This document shows positions 13,280-25,578 of a stretch of 64,000 nt of DNA, in pieces. A program made the position numbers and the translations under genes. Source of the DNA: Paramecium sonneborni (taxonomy: Eukaryota; Ciliophora; Oligohymenophorea; Peniculida; Parameciidae); the NCBI GenBank assembly GCA_905182985.1, contig CAJJDN010000106.1, forward strand, positions 278,607 through 342,606, read 5' to 3'. The notes under the pieces were generated by a model, which saw only the letters and a program-made list of their open reading frames with translations, was not told where the DNA came from and did not search any database. The first letter of the stretch is position 1; every line of letters begins with the position of its first letter.

Positions 13280-13727
13280 TCATTAATCATATTGAATATA
13301 GCAACTTATATCTTTAATTGATCTTTAAACATTCTTTAAATCAATAACCCAACATTAAATAATTGATACTCCTTTTTAAGTTATTATTTTGAAATTTTAA
13401 AAATCTTCAGGAGTTAATGGAGCACCGAAAAAAATATCTTTTGCTTTTTTAAGATTATAATTTTTAAATATATCCAACTAATAATAAATAATCTCTGTTT
13501 TTATACAATTATCATGATATATACTCAGGTTTAAGACTTAAAAACTTTTCCGGACTCATTACTTTTGGTAATTCAACTTTCAGCAATTCTCTTAAAATTG
13601 CTTAAGTAAAACCAAAAGATTCTTTATTTATTTCAGATTTTAAATCATTTATTATTTCAATCTTGCTGTCTTTAAAAGAATAAATGGGATCGATCTTATT
13701 TTTAAAATACTCATGAAGATTATTCAT
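13280..13727 (-). CDS. Small unrecognised protein
   Basis: Starts MNNLHEYFKNKIDPIYSF; a 22-nt intron near 13540 joins KVELPKVMSPEN to IYHDNCIKTEIIYYQ, giving 141 residues and a stop at 13280. It is a mostly hydrophilic, probably alpha-helical protein with no signal peptide or membrane helix. It contains KKAKDIFFGAPLTPEDF, which does not match a family I know. The gene points towards the MORN gene with about 200 bases between the stops. Support rests on one frame plus one typical intron. Confidence 0.55.
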
Positions 13728-13849
13728 TCATTAATATAATTTGAAAGGGTCTCCCTTTAAATTACTTTATCAGCTAAATAATGTATGGATTGTTAATGTG
13801 TGTGTCTTTTTTTTTTAAATATTTTAACTAAAACTCCCTCTAGAAGTTG

Positions 13850-15334
13850 AAACAATATTGGAATTAGATATAATTTATTGGTGGAAGATCTCTATATATC
13901 ATATTATATGCTAGAGTTTTATTATTGCCACCACCATTAAAAGCTTTAGATTATTAGCAAGACAATAAGTAATTACACTTCAGCTCAAAATTCCAGAATT
14001 AATGAATTCCTTTCTCAGCTCAGCTTGGATTGATAAAATTTAATAAAGGTAGCATTTAATGATAACAAATCGATCATCTTAATCGAATCAATAATAAACT
14101 AGCAAACAAAAAATTTATTTCAAAATAAAATAATAAATTAATTTTAGAAACACAACTTTTACATGCATAAGATCAAAATAATTTCTGAATATTCCTTTTA
14201 GAAAAAAAAATGGAAAGCAAAAGAATAGTTCCTCATAATTTTTTATTTAGAAGAAAAAAATGATCAAATTAAAGATTAACTATAATCTCAAATAATCATC
14301 CTGCTACTAGAGATTACATGATCAATTTGATTGATTTTGGTGATTGAAAAAGATTTATTACCATTAATTTAAATAAACTAAGGTACAATTGGAATAAAAT
14401 AATGATAATTTCTAGGAACATTCATTACCGAGTATAATCTATAGAGAGTATGGATATGATTTTCAAGATGATTTATGGACTATTGGAGTAGCAATATATT
14501 AATTTTTTACTGGCAGATTACCATATTTTTCTGAAGTACTGGAGATTTGATTTAAAATCTTTCTCGAAGATATTTTTTAGATAATGATGAAAGAGAACTA
14601 CAATTAAAACCATATTATCATTAGGATTTTATAAACTTACCCAATAGTTACAGAGACTTCGTTAAAAGACTGATTGATGGTCTGGAATCCTTTAAAAAGC
14701 ATTCAGCAGGTATCTATCTGTTCTAACTTAGAAGAATTGAAACATTTGGATATCTAATCTCACATTACCAAATATGATGAAAATAGCGAAGGATTATAAT
14801 GATGTAGGTAAAAAGAAGTTAAAATAGTTATTCATATAACAAAATTCTTATTAAATCAACAATGATGTTGAATCGAAAATTTGCATATAATCTTTTTAGA
14901 GAGTAGAAAATTTGATATAATATAAAAGGAGGATATACTCCAAAAGAGTTAAATAAAGATTTAGAAGTTTCAATAAATGGTTTAAATAATACATAATATA
15001 GTTTGAAATAAAAATTAGAATAATTCAAATTATTTATTTAAATTATTAAAGAATCAATGGAAAGAAGGAAACTATTAAGTACATAAATGCTATTACAATC
15101 TTTGAGAGTGAAATAAGTATGAATATTAATGATTTCAATCAAAGAATGGAGGCAAATATATATGTTTGTAACTAAAATGTAAAATATTGCATAGATTTAT
15201 TTGGTCTGAATTTATGTGAGAGTTAAGTTTCATTAAGTTAAATTAAATATATGATCGAAAGTGAAATTTAATAATTTCAGAGCAATTAAATTGATGCTGG
15301 TTTTTTGTAATAACTCTAATAATTTGAATAATGA
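13850..15334 (+). pseudogene. Decayed protein kinase
   Basis: Kinase motifs are present but scattered over several frames. INLIDFGD (DFG region) is followed at once by TGA. EYGYDFQDDLWTIGVAIYQ (helix F, subdomain IX) and FFTGRLPYFSE are in another frame. RDFVKRLIDGLESFKKHSA (subdomain XI) and WISNLTLPNMMKIAKDYN lie in further frames, the last resembling the tail of a CDPK-type catalytic domain. At least four breaks cannot be explained by introns of normal size, apart from one good 22-nt intron near 14710. The upstream kinase lobe is hard to trace. A glutamine-rich C-terminal extension stays open to TGA 15332. Limits are approximate, and sequencing errors may account for some breaks. Confidence 0.6.
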
Positions 15335-15389
15335 AATAATTATATTTTTATAAGTCACTAAATTAATATTATATATTGTTTACAAGAAT

Positions 15390-16154
15390 ATGAAAAGGTT
15401 AGGAAAAGAACCTTAAAAGATCAAAGCCTTTAATATACTTCATCTTGAACATGTAGCTAATCGAATAGATCAATTAATCAATCCTACTTCTAGAGAGTAA
15501 TTTACTTAAGTGCGGTAAATCAAACCAGGAATTAAATTTATCATTAACAATAAATTGACACCCTACAAGTAAAGACAATCAGTTTTTGAATAAATTTAAT
15601 CTTCTCGATCTAGTATTATTCAAACTCAAGATAGATAAAGAAATTAGAATAACAACAACACTTCAAAAAGTTCATCATTTTTGGAAAAAAAAATAAATCA
15701 ATTAAAAAAAGAACTTGGTGATTTATAAAAAGCTAAGCTATTTGAAAAAAACAAACCTATTCTTTCTGTTCATAAAATGGCTCTCTAAAATAATTTATAA
15801 GAGATTCATGATCAAAAATTATTGATAATAGACAAAAAACCCTAATCAGCTAGAAAAGTAATTGATAAATCAATTGAAGAGTTGAATGGTCCTTTGAAAA
15901 AGAAATCACCAAAACATATGTTTTTATAAAATATTGCTATTGAAAATTCATCAAATCACTTAGAACCATCTGTTATTAGTATTCCAACACCAGAGATAAG
16001 AGCAAAGATAAAATTTGCTCCTTCTCAATAAAGAAGTGTTAGTTAAGGATTGATATTATAATAAAAGAGACCAGTTAGGATATGTAACAATGATCTTATT
16101 GAATTTAAAGGTTGGGATGTAGAAGAAGAAGATGATTACTTAAGATTAGGATGA
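15390..16154 (+). CDS. Unrecognised Gln/Lys-rich protein
   Basis: A single intron-free frame of 254 residues from MKRLGKEPQKIKAFNILH to EEEDDYLRLG. It is basic and mostly disordered in look, with one short coiled-coil stretch (LEKKINQLKKELGDLQKAK) and an acidic end (WDVEEEDDY). No membrane helix, signal peptide or known motif. It begins 55 bases after the decayed kinase and could have been that kinase's regulatory tail before the frame broke (inference). It ends 29 bases before the proteasome gene start. Confidence 0.65.
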
Positions 16155-16183
16155 ATTTTAATATTATTCATTTTATTTAAATA

Positions 16184-16932
16184 ATGTCATACGACACAGC
16201 ACTTACAGTATTTTCTCCAGATGGTTAATTATTTTAAGTAGAATATGCAATGGAAGCAGTTAAAAGGGGTCTCTGTTGTGTTGGTGTAAGGGGAAAAGAT
16301 GTTATAATATTGGGAGTAGAAAAGAAAGCTACATCAAAATTATAAGATGTTAAAACAATTAAGAAAGTATATTAATTAGGTATTTTATTCATTTTAATAC
16401 ATATAGATAATAATCTTTGTATGACCTTTTCTGGATTGAATGCAGATGCAAGAATTTTAGCAAATCAAACTAGATTATAATGCTAACAATATAAGATTTA
16501 CTATGAAGATGATCCTTCAGTTGATTATATTGCTAAATTTACCAGTTAGCAATAATAAAAATTTACATAAAGAGGAGGTGCTAGACCATATGGAATTTCT
16601 ACTCTTATTGGAGGATTTTATAATAATCAACCTAAACTCTTTTAAACTGATCCTTCAGGAGCATGCTCAGAATGGAAAGCTACTTCTCTAGGAAAGAGTG
16701 CCAAATAAGTTAAAGATTTCTTAGAAAAACATTGGACAGAAGGATTAAATGAAAAAAATGCTCTTTTACTTACTACTAAAGTATTTCAAAAAATTATTTT
16801 TAGGCTTTAATGGATGTAGTTGAAAGTGGTAACAAAAATATAGAATTATGTGTTATTAGAAAGAATGAATGTTGGTTTTTGAATGAAAATGAAGTTGAAG
16901 AATTAACAAAAATTACAGCTCAATTATAATGA
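16184..16932 (+). CDS. 20S proteasome subunit alpha4 (PSMA7-like)
   Basis: Alpha subunits form the gated outer rings of the 20S proteasome and have no catalytic threonine. The start [20 protein letters not shown] is the alpha-subunit signature, with the YDxxLTxFSPDGxLFQVEYA block. [17 protein letters not shown] and LTKITAQLQ at the end fit the alpha4/PSMA7 group, as does [12 protein letters not shown]. Introns at 16380-16406 (27 nt) and 16781-16803 (23 nt) give 232 residues, near the usual 230-250. The first intron splits the YQL-DNNLC region and the second lies before [15 protein letters not shown]. The second-best alternative is alpha3/PSMA4, but the N-terminus fits alpha4 better. Upstream spacing is only 29 bases. 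Confidence 0.92.
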
Positions 16933-17228
16933 GTTGATATCATCAAGGTATTGAGAAAAATATTCATTTTATATTACTTATGTATATTTGTGTATATTTT
17001 CTCTTCTAATTTTTAAGAAATTATGATTTAATATTAATTTTTTCACTTAATAATTGCGATAAAAATTGATGATTATTCAGAATTTTTATTCTTATATTTA
17101 TGCTGTTTTTTGTTTATATAGATAGCAATTTTTGTTATGGAGACAATCAAATCAATTTTATAAAAATTTTATATGAATGAATAATAAATTTCATCACATT
17201 TTATATTGAAAAATGTTAATTAATTACT

Positions 17229-18936
17229 ATGCATACTGAATCTGTTTTATACAAAAATGATTATATGAAAATATTTGTTTAATAAGAAGGTGAAGTAGAT
17301 TTTTTCAATAATTTTTAAATTAGAAATATTATAATTAATGAAATAAGAATGTTGGGATGATTTGCATCTTGCTAATGAAAAATCAATAACAAAGATTTTG
17401 GAGGCAGGTGAGCATGTTTTGTTTTCAAGTTTGCTGTACAAATTTAATGAAGTGAACAAAAGATAAGAAAGAACGATTCTAATTACAACACATAATCTAT
17501 ATAATTTGTCAAAATTGACTGTAAAAAGAAAAATACCAATAAAAAGAGTTTATGGGATAACAATTGGTTTAATAGGGACAGAATTTGTAATACATGTGCC
17601 TGAAGAATATGATTATCGATACTCAAGTTCAGAAAGAAGAGATTAAGCAGTGCTTTGTATTATAAAGGCTTATTGTCAATAACATAAAGGAGCAGCACTT
17701 CCAGTATTTTATAAAGATGAACTAACTCTTACTGCCTATACAACAACAAAAATAGATAAAAAAAAGGGAATCAATAGGTTACCAACAACAGGATCAGAAT
17801 TAATGAATGAAGATTAATTTAGAAAAAGATTAGATTCTTAAACAGAAGAACGATTATAAACAAGAGCAAAGACATCTACTCTTTATGCAAAATAAAAAGG
17901 CGAAGCTGTAACAATAGATGATTTTGATTTAATTAAAGTATTAGGTAGAGGTGCATTTGGTAAAGTTATGTTAGTTGAAAAAAAGAGTGATAAATAATAT
18001 TATGCATTGAAATCTATAAGAAAAGAAGATATTGCAGATCCTGAATAATTAGAACATACAAAAACAGAAAGATTAGTTTTAGAACATGTAAATCATCCAT
18101 TTTTAGTTTCATTGCATTGGGCATTTCAGACACCTGAAAAATTATTCTTTGTTACACAATTTATGAAAGGTGGAGAATTGTTTCAACATCTTAAACATGT
18201 TAAAAGATTTGAAGAGAATAGAACTAAATTTTATGTTTCTGAAATTGTAATTTTACAACTTTATTTTATAGATTTTGGCATTAGAACATTTACATACAAA
18301 AAATATCATTTATAGAGATTTAAAACCAGAAAATGTCTTATTAGATGATTAAGGTCATATATGTTTAACTGATTTTGGTATGGCTAAGATGTTAAAATAA
18401 AATGAATTAGCTAAATCATTTTGTGGTACACCTGAGTATTTAGCACCAGAAATTCTACTTGAAATTGGTCATTCTATGGCTGCTGATTGGTGGGCTTTAG
18501 GTATTCTTACTTATGAAATGTTATATGCACTTCCTCCATTTTATAATAAGAATTAAGATCTTATGTTTAAACAAATTTAAACTAAAGAAATCAATTTTCC
18601 TACAACACCTTAGATTTCTAATGAAGCAAAAGATTTCATCTCAAAAGTATTATTTTATTTAAATTATATTAGTTGACTATTAAAGATCCAAAACTTAGAT
18701 TAGGATATAATACAACTGAAGATGTAAAAAATCACCCATGGTTTAAGGGAGTGAATTGGGATAAACTTTTAAAGAAAGAAATTGAAACTCCTTTTAAACC
18801 ATAAATACAAGGAGAGGCATGGCTTGAAAATTTTGATAAATAATTTACAGCAGAAGAAGCAATCAATTCATATGCACCTGAAAATAATTTAGTCAGTTAA
18901 GATGAATTTAGAGAGTTCGACTATTATTAAAAATGA
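17229..18936 (+). CDS. AGC-family Ser/Thr kinase with N-terminal myosin-TH1-like domain
   Basis: The catalytic domain is complete and canonical: [16 protein letters not shown] (glycine loop), YALKSIRKE (lysine), [13 protein letters not shown] (YRD loop), LTDFGMAKM (DFG), [13 protein letters not shown] (T-loop with Ser), then an AGC C-tail with PHWFKGVNW-type block [10 protein letters not shown] and a final FREFDYYQ. That last motif is the hydrophobic motif FxxF[S/T]Y with Asp in place of the phosphosite, as in kinases that do not need that phosphorylation. Residues about 50-160 read [31 protein letters not shown] and [13 protein letters not shown], which strongly resemble the membrane-binding myosin tail TH1 domain. 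Introns at about 17282-17315 (34 nt), 18247-18271 and 18647-18672 give 540 codons. If the first intron is not used, the start is 17338. Confidence 0.9.
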
Positions 18937-18961
18937 TATATATATATCTAGTAGAATTGAA

Positions 18962-20412
<1,451 letters not shown>

Positions 20413-20480
20413 ATCCCCTAACTTAGGGATGGAATTCATTATGTAATATTAATATATTTTTATATTTTCCAATGATTGCA

Positions 20481-20997
20481 TCAATAATTTATAGTGGTTT
20501 CTGGGCTTATGTAGGTAAATTAATAGAATCCTCCTGCTTCATTGAAATATTTCTTAAACATGTCATCCTTTGCTAAAAGTGCTTCTTGCTATAGTAGACA
20601 TATGATGTTGTAAATACCTCACTCTATTCAATAACAAACCATAATAATAAAGGATAGAATAACATCAAAGAATTCCAGAATACAGATCCTATATGCCACC
20701 ATTAACCATAATATCTAGATAAAATCAATAATGTACTTGTATTCCCAATTATCATAATTGGTGATTCCCTCCATTTAATAAGGACTATAATGAGGATGTC
20801 CCATACCTTAGGCAGTTTTAGCAACATTATCAGGTAAATAATATAATTTAAAGTGTATAGGAGGAGCAATCTCTTAAGGTGATCCTTAATTTTATACTAA
20901 TTAAATGATTACCCACTAAAGCTCTACTAGCTGGATCATGATGATAATATCGTGATTATTTTTATAAAATTTGAGCATTCCTCAATAATCTCTTCAT
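20481..20997 (-). CDS. Small mitochondrial membrane protein, possibly a complex I accessory subunit
   Basis: Spliced length is 146 residues (introns 20589-20617, 20715-20736, 20873-20897). It starts MKRLLRNAQILQKQSRYYHH, a basic, Arg/Leu-rich presequence free of acids for the first 20 residues, typical of mitochondrial import. A central aromatic block reads GMGHPHYSPYQMEGITNYDN and YKYYGQWWHIGSVFWNS. One membrane helix follows, about LMLFYPLLLWFVIE, then a charged tail KDDMFKKYFNEAGGFYQF. One helix with a Trp/Tyr-rich front and charged tail recalls supernumerary respiratory-chain subunits, but I could not match a named one. Location is fairly well supported; the complex is a guess. Confidence 0.65.
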
Positions 20998-21033
20998 ATT
21001 GTTTTATTAAAAGAAAATATTAATAATTTTATA

Positions 21034-22813
21034 TCATTTCATTTATAAGTAACTCTAAGTTCCAAATCTTCTAAGTTCTAATCTCTAAATACTCATCGGA
21101 CTGTTACTATTGTGAAGTGTTCTACTTTTAGGTAAAACTTCATTTAATTTCAATTTTGATAAAATCTACTATGTTCTTTACTTCGTTGAAAAATTAGTAC
21201 TCTTTTCTTATTCTTCTTTAGGTTAAGTAGTCAATCTATATTGAGTCCTTGATGTGCTTGGCTGTTATTGACTTATACTCTAAGATACCTCACTATTTTT
21301 TAATTATGAAGGAAATCTGAAAAACAATTTAAAATATGAATCTCTATCTATATAGTTCTAAGATCCAATAGTTTTTTAATCAAAAAAAGTCTTTACTTAA
21401 GCATATGAACAATTTCTATCTTTAAATAATTTCTTAAACTATTCAAATGCCTTTTTTTCTTACTTCTTATAAAATTAATATTCCTTTAAAATAAATCTAT
21501 ATTAATACTATATCTGATTTTTCTTATTATGGTTCTCTCTTCATCAAAGCACAATTATTTCTAACTTTTACTTTAAACATTGGTCTAACAAATTAATCTA
21601 TTCCTTCTTAACCATTTATTAGTTTAAGTTTATCATTTGCCATTTCTTCATAATATCTCATTTTATTCAATCTGAATTAATGAATCGACTATAACAATGA
21701 AATAAAAACTGATTATGTTTTTTCATCCCAAAACCTCCTGCAACATTTAATTGATGAATTACTTCATTATATCTTCTCTACTAATTCTTAATATTTAACC
21801 ACACTAACTTCTACAAATTATTGAACATTTCACTTTTGACCATCTTATTGTAAATATATTGAATAATTTCAATATAAATGTCTTTCCATCATCCATTAAA
21901 AATGCTTCTTCACCAAAAAACTCTCCTGGTCCTAATACACATCAATTATTAAATTATTAATATTACATACTATGAGTAGTAGATATTCCTTTTAATTTAT
22001 GAGAATCATTTAATGCATATGTTACTTCGAAATTACTTTCTAAATAACATAATAGATATCGTACCCTTCTCTAACTATATAAAAATTAGAGCAGTAATCA
22101 TTCTATTTGATCACTGCCTAATTTAATGTTACTTAAATTGGTTCAAAATGATAACTTATTGTCTTTATTTCTCTAAATGACCACGATTATAAAAATGGGA
22201 ACTATAATCATAATAATATCTCTCATTTTATTACAGAACATAAAAACGATATCCTATCCTAAACTTTTTCTTATTCTTAAGCTCCCAATATTGTTTTAAA
22301 ATCATGTTTCTCCATCACTGCAAACATACAATCTTCTTTTGCTATTATTGTTGCTGTTCGTTTCGCATTATCATTCAATAAAGCTAATTCTCCAAAACTA
22401 TTTCCAGCCTTTAATACATTCACTTCTTTTAATTCAAATTTATTTGAAACTTCAGGATTTGGTAATAAAATAAAAACTCCAACAGATCCTTTAAGAATTA
22501 TGTAAAATAGAGACCCTGAATCTCCTACATGAAACAATATCTTAATATTATAAAATTTTTGATTACTTCTTCTTTTTTTACTGTCTTGTAACTTAAAACT
22601 GACATACATCTTAAAACTATATCAGGATTCTGAGATTGAAGATTCTTAAAAAAAGTAATTGTCTCAACTAAATGTAAAAGTAATGTTAAATCATTTTATG
22701 TTCTTCTAGATGGAGCTATCTATATATGAGAAAATCAATTTTTCTACTTGTAAAGTCTTTACACATAAATTTATTTACGAAGCTTTCTCATCAAAATTGG
22801 AGAAAGAGGCCAT
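21034..22813 (-). CDS. Protein with two cyclic-nucleotide-binding domains (no kinase domain)
   Basis: The first domain is canonical: LFHVGDSGSLFYIILKGSVG, then the phosphate-binding cassette FGELALLNDNAKRTAT with the Glu and Arg that hold cAMP or cGMP. The second starts at about FREIKTISYHFEPIQV, continues NFYIVREGNFEVTYAL and has LGPGEFFGEEAFLMDDG, a weaker cassette lacking the usual Arg-Ala-Ala. Eight introns (21-39 nt) are needed and give 517 codons. The C-terminal third is basic and Ser/Gln-rich with no catalytic motifs, so it is neither PKG nor an obvious channel (no membrane helices). It could be a divergent PKA-regulatory-like protein. A 39-nt intron (about 21917-21955) is longer than usual and should be confirmed. 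It starts 58 bases downstream of the neighbour's stop on the same strand. Confidence 0.8.
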
Positions 22814-22870
22814 AAGAATAAGAGTAGATTTAAAATAATTTATAAAAAATAAATAACATTTTATTTAGAA

Positions 22871-24145
22871 TCATTTTCGTATAAAACTTTTTATTGTTTA
22901 GAATGCTCTAGCATTATTTCTATATTAAGGTAACAATTATTGACAAAGAGTACTATTGAGATCTGATCCTAGAGGTGGTTTCTTTGTTGTTCTTCTTTCC
23001 GGACTCTAATTATAAACATAATTTTAATGTATTTAAATAGGTTTTATTAGAGAATCTAATTTAATTTAATAAAATACCATTTTAATCTAAATAAAATGGA
23101 GATTTTATTTCTGGAAGCATCCAATTTTAGTTTTTACATCCCTTCTAAGGACTAAAGTTCTCTTATTATAATTTAGATTTTCCTTTTTATTTAGATTAAA
23201 TAGATCCAATAGCATTCTTATCATTATGCAATGATAAATTTTTAGCTCTTGTTACTCTATAATTTGAATCAAACAAATTGCAATTTTCTGAATCGAAAAT
23301 ACTTCTAATGTCTTATTCTTAAGGATCTTTACTCTAAGTTCTTTGAGGACTTATTGAAATCGAATGCTTAACACTAACTTAAGTTTTTTTGTTTGGACTC
23401 TAATTTCCAAACATTGTAATATTTTTATTTGCATATGGAGTTTCCATTGTTTATGTAAGTTATAGAAATTTTAATTTCCTTGCTTTATCTACAAGAGTAG
23501 TTATTTCCATTATTGGCAAGGATTTAGATTAAAGAAATCTTTAATTTCTCTCTAAACTTTATAAAAATAGTCTTTCAACATTTTCAAGCTTTGATTAATG
23601 ATATACAATGAGATTTGAACAGTATTACCTAAATTAAGAGTTAATGTATTACTTGTTTAAAAGCATAATATCATAAAGTTTCCAAAAATCAATGTCATAA
23701 AATTAAAACAACGTTCGATTTTATTAACTATTCAATTACCATTAAGGAACTGATCTCTTCATTTAAATTTATGGACTATCTTCATTTTATTAAAATGTTT
23801 GCATTTCACATCTTTTCTGAACTTTATTTAGTATAACAGCAAAATTCTATGCCTTATAATTTAAAATATCTCTTATGCTCAATACATAATTTATGGCATT
23901 TTAATTCTTGCACTTTTCAATCAACTCTGATACTCTAATCTAAAATCGGTGGAACAATCTGCTTGTTAACAAAATAATTAAAACTTTTTATCATGATCTT
24001 GTAGTTAATAATATTTGTATTTTTCAACCAGTTAAGGAATTGTGATTTCTAAATCATTCTCCTTTTAATCAATAAATAATTAGATTCCTCTAAAGATAAC
24101 ATCCAAATCATCTGGATTAACTTCATTCAATTTATTTATTTCCAT
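22871..24145 (-). CDS. Unrecognised Gln/Ser-rich protein
   Basis: Starts MEINKLNEVNPDDLDVIFRG and, with two introns (23 nt near 23970, 22 nt near 23060), gives 409 residues ending NNARAFQTIKSFIRK. The first ~230 residues are helical with heptad-like Leu/Ile spacing (QLVEKYKYYQLQDHDK; VSELIEKCKNQNAINYVLS; AVILNKVQKRCEMQT). The rest is Ser/Asn/Lys-rich and probably disordered, with possible proline-directed sites (SISPQRTQ, SPERRTTKKPPLGSD). No membrane helix or recognised domain. The TGA is 58 bases before the start of the cyclic-nucleotide-binding gene on the same strand. Confidence 0.7.
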
Positions 24146-24926
24146 TTTATATCAAATAAAAACTTTATAAATGGTTCACTCTTGACATCATACAACTAGG
24201 TCATATTTCCATTTATCTATAATTATCCTAAGAGTAACCAAAAGAATTTCGACAATCGTATATAAACAAGAGAATCGATCTTTTGACATAAAATAACAAA
24301 CAAATAGAAAAAATCATATCATTACCTAATTGTAACTAATACTATCTATTCAATCTTAAGATATATTAAGATCAAAAAGATAATTTTTTTATTATTATTG
24401 TAGGCCATTTAAATGGATGATATCATCTTAAAATAGAATTGTATTATATTAAAAAAAATGTTAAATTAACCAAATAACAATATAAAAATATCATATTGCA
24501 AATTACTTAATCATGATTAAATTAGAAAAATCATCCTTAAATCCATCCTAAATCTTTCATCAAACTCTTTACATTCTTTAAAGGTTTTTATTTTTAAAAT
24601 AATCTTTAATTTTAGATAAATTTAACACTAATTAACATATTAAAATATAAATTTATTTTTCATAATATATAATTCAAACTAAATCATATATATTCATAAA
24701 AAAGTTATTGTTCTTGAACTTAATTATTTATTTATTATCAGTTATAACATAAAATGATTACCTTTATTAATTATCAAAAAAATTAAGAATGTAGTTTTTA
24801 TGTTTTGGTCAGGCCTAAATTCAAAATTACTGAAAGTAAAATATAGTTAATTTTTATGCTTAATTCCTTTAAAATAAATTAGAATCTTTAATAAATATAG
24901 AATTAATAAAATAATAATAGGTTTTA
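24146..24926. other. Gene-free AT-rich spacer
   Basis: About 780 bases, the longest plain gap in the first half of the window, between two divergent genes, so it holds two promoters. TGA is frequent in all frames. I found no RNA-like structure, repeat or gene remnant. Confidence 0.55.
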
Positions 24927-25565
24927 ATGGGAACATGTTCATAATGTACCACAAAATATGAAATAATAGAAAGCGAAACTTTCAAGAAATACGAAAGTGT
25001 AGATAAGAAATTATTGGAATTAAATTAAATATCTAAAACTACAATCTTTGAAAAAAAGAGTAGTAATTAAAAGAGGGACAATGATCAATTAATCAATAAA
25101 GTTTTTGAGGATTCAATAGAAATAAGTGAAGTGAATTAAGAAAAGGATGAAGTATTATGGATACATGAAAGTCTAAAGAGAGGAAAAAGAAAATATAGCT
25201 TTTAATAGTAAATGAAAAGGCTAAATCATGAAGATAAAAAAGTAACGAAAAATTAAAAAATAATTCATGTGACAGATCCAAATTTGGCTTAAAATTTTTC
25301 AAATTCTTCGAGTTCAATGAGTTAATTTTGTGATTTGAGTAAACATTTGAAAATGTGTGAGAAATAAAATATTTAATCCAATGATAGTAAATCAATAAAA
25401 AGTATTTTGAAAAAAAGAAAAAAGAGAAATAGTGAAAGTAAATCTGTTCATTTTGCTTGTAATACAGAATCAAGTTAGTCATAATTAAAATCAAGATCAT
25501 GTAGCCATTCAAAAAAAAAGAAAAAAAAAAGAAAAATTTAATTCATTGACAATTATTAATTTTGA
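24927..25565 (+). CDS. Probable lipid-anchored PP1-binding regulator (SILK plus RVxF motifs)
   Basis: One intron-free frame of 212 residues. It begins MGTCSQCTTKYE: Gly2 with a following small residue and Cys4/Cys7 is the usual signal for N-myristoylation and palmitoylation, implying membrane attachment. Near the C-terminus it carries KSIKSILKKRKKRN, containing the SILK motif, and about a dozen residues later SKSVHFAC, which fits the RVxF consensus [KR]-x-V-x-F. SILK before RVxF in a disordered basic stretch is the known PP1-docking arrangement of inhibitor-type subunits. The rest is charged, Ser-rich and without a folded domain; the end is a poly-Lys tract. Function as a PP1 regulator is an inference from these short motifs. 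It ends 13 bases from the convergent dynein gene's stop. Confidence 0.65.
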
Positions 25566-25578
25566 ATTTAAATTTGGT

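Noticed and set aside
20481..22813. One gene encoding a cGMP-dependent protein kinase
   Set aside because: The part after the cyclic-nucleotide domains has its own start, presequence and introns and no kinase motif; TGA at 21034 separates the genes.
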